In this document: piece by piece, positions 56,532 through 64,000 of the stretch
Layout of the letters: each line of letters opens with the position of its first letter
Position numbering within the stretch: position 1 is the stretch's first letter
From: Actinernus sp. WN-2022
Lineage: Eukaryota; Cnidaria; Anthozoa; Actiniaria; Actinernidae
Direction: 5' to 3'
Length of the DNA stretch: 64,000 bases
Assembly (NCBI GenBank): GCA_030867875.1
Contig: JAOWCC010000019.1
Location: 32,345,976-32,409,975 of the forward strand
Program-made: the position numbers and the translations under genes
Notes under the pieces: generated by a model
Told to the model about the DNA's origin: nothing
Database searches by the model: none
The model's input: the letters and a program-made list of their open reading frames with translations, nothing else

Positions 56532-56789
56532 TCAGCAATGGTGTCTCCTCCACTTCATTGATTCTTCCCATACCGAATTTCGATGCAAACCAATCGTATG
56601 TTTCGTGTAGAAAGGCCTCTTTTTACTTCTGGCCAGTTTGAATAAATCCCTAATCTCCAAGTACGTTTGATTGGATTTCAGATAATCCCTTATTTGATCA
56701 ATATTGGTTCCAAATATGGTGGGAACTGAGGTTAGGCGCTTCCGGCAACTGATTGCAAACCGCCCCATATAGTTTCTTGTGTCAATCAC
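56532..56789 (-). CDS. Unrecognised open frame, 85 codons
   Basis: The minus-strand frame contains KRLTSVPTIFGTNIDQIRDY, then YLEIRDLFKLARSKKRPFYT. Composition is that of an ordinary protein and a donor-like GAG|GTAATG follows 16 bases after the stop. I find no known domain, and no acceptor that clearly bounds it. Confidence 0.25.
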   Translation of the reverse strand: MIDTRNYMGRFAISCRKRLTSVPTIFGTNIDQIRDYLKSNQTYLEIRDLFKLARSKKRPFYTKHTIGLHRNSVWEESMKWRRHHC

Positions 56790-57434
56790 CAGGCAATAGC
56801 CAATAGCAAAACATTTTGCCGTCGCGGCGGGAGTCGACGGTTGCGCGTGCTCACGCGTGATGAGAGGTTAAACGACTGATGACGTCTGTCAATCAAGACA
56901 GCTCAACTTACAACAAGGAAACAATGGTTCCTTTTTGCATTTTTGGCAACATCGCTTCTCAGCTAACACAAAGTGTAATAATTTATACTTTCGTCTTTCA
57001 ATGAAAAGTGAAATATCACCAAAAAAAACATGGAGATATTTACCGGAGATATGTTTTGGGCTAAGATACAAAAATTCCACCATTTCGTACCTATATTTCG
57101 TATTGATTTCATAAAAGGTGAAAGCCATCAAAACGGTGGTCACTTTGTTCGCCTTTTTCAAATATCAGAATTGCTACTTTTATGAAAAAGTGGAATTTCC
57201 GGAACCGACCATTGATCGATAAGAACTTCTACTTGGGCCGCTATGAAGTCAATAACAAGTTTTACCTTTTTCGCTTTTCTAGGAGAAGCACCGCTAATGA
57301 CTAAAACGCGGCGCGATGCGTATGTTGCTTGTTTGTGTCTGTCGGAAACTTTCAGCTCATTTCCTATATAATTCGAGAAGCGGTTTAAACAGTCAAAATA
57401 TTATTGCAACACTTTCGTCTCTTTGAATTAGCAG

Positions 57435-57696
57435 CCAGTGCGGATTACCGGTCGCGAGAGAAGCGGCGGCGTAGCAGGACGGTGTTCAGTCAGGAGCAAT
57501 TGTTTGTCCTCGAGGCGGGATTCCAGGAGAAGCACTACCCAGACAATAAACTGCGTCAGGCCATCGCAGCCGAGGCTGGTCTACCAGAAGACCGGGTACA
57601 AGTATGGTTCCAGAACAGACGAGCAAAGGAGAAGCGATTAATGGAAGACAAACTAGTCGCTGAACAGGAGGGACCGAGAGACAGAGAATACCACGG
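57435..57696 (+). CDS. Homeobox exon, PRD-like homeodomain (Q50)
   Basis: The exon follows TTTGAATTAGCAG and encodes a complete 60-residue homeodomain (57464-57643): [20 protein letters not shown], then [20 protein letters not shown] and [16 protein letters not shown]. Invariant residues R5, L16, F20, W48, F49, N51 and R53 are all present. [15 protein letters not shown] is typical of PRD-class homeodomains; residue 50 is Gln, so it is not a bicoid/K50 type. PRD-class genes often have an intron at codon 46/47, which is absent here. The probable donor is CACGG|GTGGGT. I see no paired domain and cannot name the family. It should be a nuclear transcription factor. Confidence 0.9.
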
Positions 57697-57977
57697 GTGG
57701 GTTACTATTGATTTGAGTTTCATTTTTCTATGGCATGGTGAAAAGTGATGAGATTGCATGTGACGTCATCGCCGCCATCTTGGCCGGTTGACGTTTACAA
57801 AGATTCCGGCCGCCACGGTTTTCGCATTTGAATATCTGAGAATTGATTGCAAGCCAGCAATTTAAAGGTTTGATACTACACATATATCTAGAAAAGTAGC
57901 AAGAGCTACTTGACTTTTTAAAATGATTTTTTTTCCACATGGCATACCTTTAGGCAAAAGACCATTAAAATAAGCTT

Positions 57978-58368
57978 GGTGTTGCACGTGATTTCGAGAC
58001 GATTTTTAATGCATGTTACACGAGACAACGGCTTTTAGCGCAACATTGATGTGGCAACAAGTATGTTACTCCGGTAGATTTTTAGCGCAACATCAAGCTA
58101 GTACCTAGGCTGCTACTCTGACACTCGTTAAAAAATGGCGGACGAGTGAGGTCTTTGTTTGTTGACGTAGCCTCGTTTCCTTGGGCGTAGAGAACAGGGT
58201 GTTACGTGAAGCAGGTTTTTAAAGGTAATTCAAAAACGTGCAACTTGTTGCCACATCGTTTATTGCGTTAAAAATCGTCCAACACCGTGTTGACTTTTTG
58301 CGCAACATTGTTGCCCGGGATTGTTGCACGAAACATCGTCGTTAAAAATCGTTGCGTGCAACATCACC
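57978..58368. mobile_element. GGTGTTGCACG MITE
   Basis: The ends GGTGTTGCACG and CGTGCAACATCACC are inverse, with ACGATTTTTAA and TTAAAAATCG just inside, and the interior repeats TTTAGCGCAACAT. It lies about 280 bases after the homeobox exon. The frames overlapping it are not genes. Confidence 0.65.
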
Positions 58369-58873
58369 TTAACGCTAGATACGATTTCATCATATACTTT
58401 TATTTCAAAAGGTATTCCTATAAACCTGACCGTATCTAACTGGTTCCCTCTTAAAGATGAAGAAATTATTTCATCCTTTTTGACGATAAAGAATACGCAG
58501 TTAGAAATAGGTAGTGATGAGTTTGAGGGTATTTCATTACGGCTGATTTTTTCTTTGTAAATCACTCAAACTGAAAACGTTCACACTCAAATGGATTTTT
58601 AAAGAAGGGATGGAAAGGATTGTTTCTAGTTTTCCTATATCTTTACAACCGATTTCAGTGTTACGTACATAAGGCCAATCATGCTTGATTTCTAATGGTT
58701 CATCCTTAGTATTCTTTCATATTCCGAGTACTCTACAGATTCGTTCCGGATCAGAAATGGCGGGTATTTGCGCGGAATGATGGTGCCGAATGATTGTCTC
58801 AAACACTTGAAACCTCAGTAACACTGAAATCGGTTGTAACGTCAATAACTGGTTTATTTGTAGCTGAGAGAAG

Positions 58874-59044
58874 TAACGCCGAGACCCTGACTGCCATCCG
58901 TTCGCTGTGAATAATACTGAGGTGAACGGGACCGCACAAGAGCAGAACAGGCTAGTGGTAGAAGAACATACAAACAACATTACCAATGGTTCGTACCTCA
59001 TTCCACAATTCGTTGATGTTTACTCTGACTTTAGTATCCGTGTG
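58874..59044 (+). CDS. Candidate coding exon, unknown or homeobox gene
   Basis: An open frame reads HPFAVNNTEVNGTAQEQNRL, then EEHTNNITNGSYLIPQFVDV and YSDFSIR before GTGAGC, a good donor. Composition (Asn, Thr, Glu) suits a transcription factor flank, and it lies between the homeobox exon and the exon at 60.9 kb. The upstream border is unclear: TTTATTTGTAG at 58851-58861 is a good acceptor but leads into a different frame. Confidence 0.3.
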
Positions 59045-59089
59045 AGCCTGTCCGCCGTCGATAAGCGTCTTAGCTCTGCTTTTCCTATG

Positions 59090-59270
59090 CGGCAAATGTT
59101 ATGCTCCGCTGGCCGAAAGAACGTAGGTTCTGGCGTTCAAATACAAGTTGTCGAAGGCTTAAACTTTTTAAGTCGATAATTTTCTAACTTAGTAAACTCA
59201 GTGAATTACAAATTAAGAAAACTTAAACTTGTTAAAGTTTTAGGCTTAGCTTTAAAGTCGTTTTGTTACT
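59090..59270 (+). mobile_element. CGGCAAAACGTTA repeat, copy 2 (partial)
   Basis: Left two-thirds of the element seen at 15798 and 62654, with GCTCCGCTGGCCGAAAGAAC and GTGAATTACAAATTAAGAAA. Its right end is missing. Confidence 0.6.
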
Positions 59271-59885
59271 TTGGCGAAAGAGTTCTCATAGGCGCTGGGC
59301 TCATCAAAAGGCATGCTTGTTCCGGCTATAAGTTGAATGTGGGGGATTGGAACAAATTGAAAGCGAGGTCGGTAACATGAAAGCGAGGTGTGACGCCTCG
59401 CGCCTGGGGCTTGATAAAATGAACAGAGAGCCGCTACGTACGCAGGCTCCCACTGACTATGCGGTTATTCGTTGTTTGGGCATGCGCTTATTTTCAGAAA
59501 ATATTGAAAATGTTTCTCTGAGTTATGTTCACTTCTGAAATTATCTCTTTTGTCGGTCGAACGAACTTGAGTCATTGTTTCTGAAGTTGGTCCAAAATTC
59601 AGTGCATGGATCCAAATGATGCTACAAATATAAGTCGAAATCAGTTTCTTTGTAACCCTTTATTTCAAGTCTGGTGAAATAAATAATTTATGTCATGTCG
59701 GCGTATGGAACTCATTATTTTTGTGTGTAAATGAATTAACCAGTGAGATTCCTCGTTCCATACCTCGTATTGACCATTTGAATGCGGTATTTTGTAACCA
59801 AGTCGCTAGCCAGCTGAGGAATCGCGTACCACGGCTTATAACCGGCCACGGCTTATAACCCCATTCAGACCCTCAGTTAACTATA

Positions 59886-60338
59886 CCGTAAAATCCCGGT
59901 TATAGGCCCTGGGCTTATACTCATTCGTTAGGGTTTTTTGGTGGGCTTATAACCGCGGGGGCTTATATCTTTTTTTTGGGGGGGGGGGGGGGGGGGGGGG
60001 TGTGTTTGGGATTCAGAGGAAATGATTTTATGAAAAATGTCTTTGCTTGATTTTACCAACCAATGATAGTAAATAAATACGAAATAACAACAACTTCTGC
60101 TCAAAAGATTGGATACCGTATATATAATCAAACTTGAAAAGCAAGTAACCACGTTGTTTGGTTTTTAGCAATGTTTTTATGTCCGATTATATATTAACAT
60201 GGAATCATAAACGGCATAAACATAAGATGGGCTTCTAACCGGGGGAGCTTATAACCGGAAGGACATTTACGTTAGCAGACGGGTGGGCTTATAACCGAGG
60301 GGGGGGGGGAGGGGGGGCTTCTAACCGGGATTTTACGG
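59886..60338. mobile_element. CCGTAAAATCCCGGTTA element
   Basis: The left end CCGTAAAATCCCGGTTAT and right end CTAACCGGGATTTTACGG are inverse, with many internal GGGCTTATAACCG words. A run of 23 G occupies 59978-60000 and another G-rich run 60299-60317. It is non-autonomous. Similar ends are familiar from marine invertebrate genomes. Confidence 0.75.
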
Positions 60339-60876
60339 CCATATTTTGTTTTTCGCGAGAAGACGGCGTACACGGGGCGACGATCGAGGCATTTGCGCGG
60401 GAATTGGGCGGATTCGGACTCTCCAGGGACGACGCGCGGAATTAAGAAGAAAGTTTGGCCTCGGCCCGTGCGGGGTCTGAGCCCGAGTAGGGGTGGTTAC
60501 ACAGCGTTCGAAAGACTGCAGATCGGGATTCTGATAGCTTCTGTGTTAAGAAAGATAATATATTACGGTATGTGTAAGTTAGAACTCCCTGTGACCTTTG
60601 GACACGTTTTTTCGGCCAGGTCCACCACATACGCAAAAAGACGAGGGCTGCACTTTTGACGACAATCCCTTGCGAACCTAACAAAGTACAAATAACAAGT
60701 AGAACTCATGTTCTCTTGAATAACATTGTCTTGGTAACAGCAGTTGTACTGGCTTGTTTTAAAGATACAAAACCGCTCTTCTGCGATTTTATAACGGATT
60801 TAAAGTTCTTTGCACGCAAAGGATTGTGGGTAAAAGTAGAACCGAATGAATCACTGCATTGTCGTATTTATTTCAG
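60339..60876. other. GC-rich stretch, no gene assigned
   Basis: Between 60360 and 60520 the DNA is GC-rich and rich in CpG, possibly a promoter or an unrecognised repeat. Frames of 80-88 codons exist on both strands, with no known motif. Confidence 0.3.
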
Positions 60877-61133
60877 ACCACATGGGAGAAGCCAGCACAT
60901 CCTTTGTACTTATTGACAGCCAGCCGTCAATCACGCCTGTAGTTATAACCACGTGTACTGCTACGCCCACTACGACAGCAACAGTCATCGATATCTCCCC
61001 AAACGAAGACACAAGCAAATACATGTTGACGAACCTTGATAACTCCAAGTTTGTCTTTGCCGGTCTGAGCGGACAGCATCGCAGCACATTCTACAGTCAG
61101 TGCAGCCTCAGCTTCCGCCGAAAACCTTCCTAA
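60877..61133 (+). CDS. Candidate coding exon downstream of homeobox exon
   Basis: After an excellent acceptor (GTCGTATTTATTTCAG) the frame reads HMGEASTSFVLIDSQPSITP, then TTTATVIDISPNEDTSKYML and a final SFRRKPS before TAA. The Ser/Thr-rich, acidic composition would suit the C-terminal part of a transcription factor, and the exon needs a phase-1 partner. No domain is recognisable. Linkage to the homeobox exon is inference from order and strand alone. Confidence 0.35.
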
Positions 61134-61154
61134 GTACATTTTTGAGAATTTTAG

Positions 61155-61357
61155 TGGAAATGCAGTGCAACTGGGGTACCGAGGTTGCAGATCATGTTGT
61201 TGTCTTGGGTAGCGGAAGCCAGTTTACAGCAGGTACTACAGAACTGCTTGGCAATAGCACTTTGGCTTGCACATCAGGCGATTTGGAATGCGAGGGAGGA
61301 CAAACAGAGCACAATGGATCGACGACTGCGGAAGAAATTGAACGACCCACTACATAG
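61155..61357 (+). CDS. Candidate terminal exon, unknown gene
   Basis: An acceptor-like TTGAGAATTTTAG precedes a frame reading EMQCNWGTEVADHVVVLGSG, then TTELLGNSTLACTSGDLE and TTAEEIERPTT with a stop. A competing frame (61185-61382) is also open. The acidic Ser/Thr-rich one seems more protein-like, but I cannot decide. Confidence 0.25.
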
Positions 61358-61481
61358 ATTTAAGCTTTTCCTTGAAGAATGACAATCATTTCATGTAGAA
61401 AACGAAATTTGACAAAGTGACGTTTGGTGTAACTTTGTGTTGATACTGATTACATATACCCTAACGATGGTATATAGAGAT

Positions 61482-61874
61482 TTAGAATTTAAGAAAATGT
61501 TGGTTTACCTCTTGTACAAAGATCTCCGATTTTAATGACAAACTAAGTGATATTGCCGTCATACAACTCTGTGAAGTAGGCAGAGTTCCATACTGTTTAA
61601 TTTTGCCAAAAAAATTATTCATTGCACTTATATACATATTTATATTTTTGTAAATATCATATTCATCCAAGACGAAGGGCATCTTGAATAAACAGATTGC
61701 TCCGGCAACATTTGACTTCTTCAAATAGCTTCGTTCCCTCTTCTTGTAGCAGGGCGACGGATGAGTAAATATGGGAAGGGTTACCTTAACAAAATGGGCG
61801 CTCTCTAGCCGCTTCGGAAACGAGTAGGGGACTGGGACCGAGTGTACCAACAAGAAATAATGACACGATTTCAA
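61482..61874 (-). CDS. Unrecognised open frame, 130 codons
   Basis: The minus-strand frame includes RSYLKKSNVAGAICLFKMPF, NNFFGKIKQYGTLPTSQSCM and SLSLKSEIFVQE, followed by GTAAAC, a possible donor. Length and composition are compatible with a real exon, yet no family is recognisable and no second exon is apparent. Confidence 0.25.
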   Translation of the reverse strand: MKSCHYFLLVHSVPVPYSFPKRLESAHFVKVTLPIFTHPSPCYKKRERSYLKKSNVAGAICLFKMPFVLDEYDIYKNINMYISAMNNFFGKIKQYGTLPTSQSCMTAISLSLSLKSEIFVQEVNQHFLKF

Positions 61875-61905
61875 AAACCGCGAAAATAGGAATGGTTACA
61901 GGAGA

Positions 61906-62244
61906 CAATTGACCTATATCACTATGACGTCATATCAAAACAATCTATTGTTTAAACGCTAAGGATCACGGTCGTGGGAGGGGGACAAAACAGGGACAAA
62001 ACAGCAACAACACAAAGGAAATCGCTATCAAATGCATTTTTGAAGAACGTAGAATAGCGGTAACAGCCACCAAATACGGTAAATATTGTGGGATAAACAT
62101 TGATACACCTGATATCTGGAAACCAGACAATTCGAAGTTAAATTTTCCTCAGCAGAGCAGATTTAGTTCAAAATTCTATTGTTCAAGTCGATTCTGTCCC
62201 CCTCATAAACAAGCCGTGACGTCATAATTATATAGAGTAATTGC
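61906..62244 (-). mobile_element. CAATTGACCTATATCA element, copy 2
   Basis: Reverse-oriented copy of 55320-55628, 30 bases longer through a GGGACAAAACA duplication. Both copies retain the inverted CAATTG ends and CRE-type TGACGTCA borders. Confidence 0.75.
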
Positions 62245-62383
62245 CTCCCCCTTACATATATATTTCTCCTATATTACAGACTTATGAAAGCTTGCTATTC
62301 AGTTCATATTCATCCAAACATCCTAAAATTTGGTATTAAATGATACGTAGGATGTTTACACGATGGCCCGGATATACAAGGAA

Positions 62384-62650
62384 AATGATTCAGGTAGGGT
62401 TACCCTACTGCCCGGGTCAACTCAACACGATGCAAGGCGCCAATATCATGAAATGGCAGATACGAGTGGAGTTTTGGTGGCCTAACGTTGATACTTCTTT
62501 TTGTGGTGCCCTTCATTTATTGCTGCTGTTATGTGGCCTACTAATTGCTAGACAACTCCAGCAAGAGTTGTCCCAGGTAGGAGAGTTATCCCTGGCGAAC
62601 CGTTTACATGAAGTTACGCGTGCAAAAGTGCTCTTGTGCTGGGATGCACA
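62384..62650 (-). mobile_element. TAGGGTTACCCTA element, partial copy
   Basis: Inverse match to parts of 40677-41455: TTCAGGTAGGGTTACCCTAC, GGGTCAACTCAACAC and TTTTTGTGGTGCCCTTCATT. Together with the following repeat it produces a 134-codon frame (62340-62744) that is not a gene. Confidence 0.55.
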
Positions 62651-62653
62651 CCG

Positions 62654-62994
62654 CCGGCAAAACGGTATGCTCCGCTGGCCAAAAGAACGAAGGCTCCGCT
62701 ATCAAATACAAATTACCGAGGGATTCAACTTTTTTAGTAAATAATTTTATAACTTAGTAAACTCACAGTGAATTACAAATTAAGAAAACTTCAACCTGTT
62801 AAAGTCTTAGGCTTAGCTTTTAAGTAGTTTTTCTTATTTTTTTTGACAAAACAGTTCACAAATAGATGCTTTTAAGCAGAAAACTTTAAATCACGGGTAT
62901 GTGCCTGTTGTTTCATTTCAGTTTTCGCGGGAAACTGGGGGCGACCGCGCGCCGACAAGAAATAGCAAATACGCATGCGCGTAACGTTTTGCCG
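62654..62994 (+). mobile_element. CGGCAAAACGTTA repeat, copy 3
   Basis: The most complete copy: the left end CCGGCAAAACGGTATGC and the right end GCGCGTAACGTTTTGCCG are inverse. The interior matches 15798-16100. Confidence 0.7.
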
Positions 62995-63325
62995 CGGTGT
63001 GGCTAGGATGAACCCACCTATCAGGTACCGGAGACAAAACCGACCCTTCATATGTAGTACAAGGATTAGTAATAACCTCTATCATGTACACAGCCCCTAA
63101 TTTTGATGTGATCTTTCGTGTTTTGGGGTTCATTTTAAAATGAAATTAATTTTCCATGCACACTTGGTACCACTTGGTCGCAGTCCAAAGTGGCCAATTA
63201 CAGCGATCGGATCTAAAACTCCACACGAGTCGGAATATGAACAAACACTGGTAGCTTTAGCCCCTTCGTTTTAGTATCACATGACTTCCAGCCGAATGCT
63301 ACTATGCCAGGCCTTTTGACATGCT

Positions 63326-63456
63326 TACCCTGGGTGCCAGAGGTTCTACTGCCCTCTCTAAAAGCCCAATTAGTTTAGATCGACGAGAACCCAGCCTTCT
63401 CGTCGATCTAAACTTTGGCTTGGAGAGGGCAGTAGAACCTCTGGCAACCCAGGGTA
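63326..63456. mobile_element. TACCCTGGGTGCCAGAGG h airpin MITE
   Basis: Arms of about 60 bases face each other: ACCCTGGGTGCCAGAGGTTC with CTACTGCCCTCTC, and the inverse ending CTCTGGCAACCCAGGGT. The tip pairs GTTTAGATCGACGAGAA with its inverse. It is nearly a perfect hairpin. Confidence 0.85.
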
Positions 63457-63561
63457 GAATATGCCAGGGGCATTTATGATGTTCTTTGCATTTAGTCGAC
63501 CGTCAATCAAACGAGTCCCCCCTAGACTTATGTAGCCGTCTGAAATTCAGGCTAAGACTTA

Positions 63562-63820
63562 TGCACTTATCAATTAATTATGTGGGGGATTTGATGGTGA
63601 TTGCCCAGTTTTTGTGGCCTCAGGGGGTTGGAGATTTTACTCGATTGTACTTTCAAAGTTCGTGGAAGGGGTGGGGATTTTACTGGAGCCCAGTTCATCT
63701 GTGGTACGATTTTAGCCGTTTTTTCCCCCGTTTCTATACAAAAATGCCATATACTATGGAGAAATCAGTATTTTTTAGCAACTGGACCATCAAAGTTCCA
63801 GCGTGGCTTGCTCAAAAATT
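63562..63820 (-). mobile_element. TGCACT-family element, partial copy
   Basis: The left end TGCACTTATCAATTAATT with the G-rich block GTGGGGGATTTGATGG belongs to the family at 3674 and 43815. Its interior (CCATATACTATGGAGAAAT, CAACTGGACCATCAAAGTTC) is the inverse of 3674-4032. The right end is lost where the PHD-like sequence begins. Confidence 0.6.
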
Positions 63821-63827
63821 CCAGTTA

Positions 63828-63967
63828 TACTGTTTGTTCCGGAAACCACATGAAGTAAGTGCAATGATTGCATGTGACAATCCAGGATGCAAAATAGAGT
63901 GGTTCCCGGACACTTTCAGTGTGTTGGACTACAGGAGGGAGAGCAGCCTCACCTGCAAACAAACTAG
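63828..63967 (+). pseudogene. Decayed PHD finger fragment
   Basis: The frame reads YCLFRKPHEVSAMIACDNPG then CKIEWF, matching the first half of an ING-like PHD finger (YCxC...MIACDN..C.IEWFH). The second zinc-binding Cys is Phe. After WF five bases (63906-63910) shift the frame, and the next frame continues HFQCVGLQEGEQPHL to a stop at 63965. PHD fingers of this type bind histone H3 tails. This copy cannot fold normally and is probably from a repeat-associated or duplicated gene. Confidence 0.55.
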
Positions 63968-64000
63968 TTGAACACTTTCAATGTCTATCCATGCTAACCT

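Noticed and set aside
58260..58560. Facing 79- and 101-codon genes
   Set aside because: They overlap the right part of a MITE and complementary strands; neither has a motif or splice support.
58644..58836. Transposon with 21-bp inverted ends TACAACCGATTTCAGTGTTAC
   Set aside because: The inverted pair is real, but no target duplication or second copy is visible, so I did not call it an element.
60927..61139. Minus-strand genes opposite 60.9 kb
   Set aside because: Antisense shadows of the better supported plus-strand frame.
62340..62744. 134-codon gene
   Set aside because: It is spread over two different repeat copies that are also found elsewhere in the window.
63486..63825. Long N-terminal part of a PHD protein
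   Set aside because: This part of the open frame lies in a transposon copy shared with 3674-4032; only the segment from 63828 has protein similarity.
1..64000. Operons, prophage, integron or other prokaryotic system
   Set aside because: No clustered same-strand genes, ribosome binding sites or prokaryotic protein families occur; all recognisable genes are metazoan or retrotransposon-derived.

Overview
The window reads as nuclear DNA of an animal, most likely an anthozoan cnidarian such as a stony coral. The supporting evidence is spliced exons with GT/AG borders, a tRNA-Tyr gene with an intron after position 37, the conserved N-terminus of the animal phosphodiesterase PDE8, a homeobox exon, tRNA-derived SINEs, several non-LTR retrotransposon lineages and a very dense set of short inverted-repeat (MITE-like) elements. 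The SINE and MITE sequences look like those I associate with coral genomes; that is a recollection, not a search result. There is no sign of prokaryotic gene organisation.

Host genes are sparse. (1) 7.46-7.94 kb, minus strand: the first two coding exons of a PDE8-type cAMP phosphodiesterase, phase-matched; the rest lies to the left, probably outside the window. (2) 21.47-21.56 kb, minus: tRNA-Tyr(GUA) with an 18-nt intron and a T7 terminator. (3) 32.3-34.4 kb, minus: candidate exons of an unrecognised gene, two of them phase-compatible. (4) 40.3-40.7 kb, plus: a bHLH-like reading frame with a one-base frame break that runs into a repeat. (5) 53.6-53.9 kb, plus: a first-exon-like reading frame with a 2-bp disruption and a strong donor. 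(6) 57.4-57.7 kb, plus: a complete PRD-like homeodomain (Q50) in one exon, possibly continuing in exons at 58.9, 60.9 and 61.2 kb. (7) 63.8-64.0 kb: a decayed PHD finger.

Most of the rest is repeats. Tandem arrays include 49 copies of a 25-bp unit that each carry a CACGTG E-box (19.5-20.7 kb), a 43-bp array split by a LINE (26.9-29.6 kb), a 24-bp array split by two transposons (43.8-44.9 kb), and 8-, 11- and 12-bp arrays. Retroelements are a frameshifted L1/Tx1-like LINE with a 13-bp target duplication (48.3-51.6 kb), a CR1/L2-like LINE with a 5-bp duplication (27.2-29.0 kb) and several older relics. Inverted-repeat elements often keep target duplications (TA, TAA, TTAA, TAACT, ATTATT) and are repeatedly nested, so relative insertion order can be read at several loci.

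I found no convincing new multi-gene system. The most unusual items are the E-box minisatellite, the adjacent double TAA insertion in the 24-bp array, a 131-bp inverted repeat with identical arms, the element containing 12-bp arrays in both arms, and the disrupted or unrecognised coding pieces at 32-34, 40.3 and 53.6 kb.
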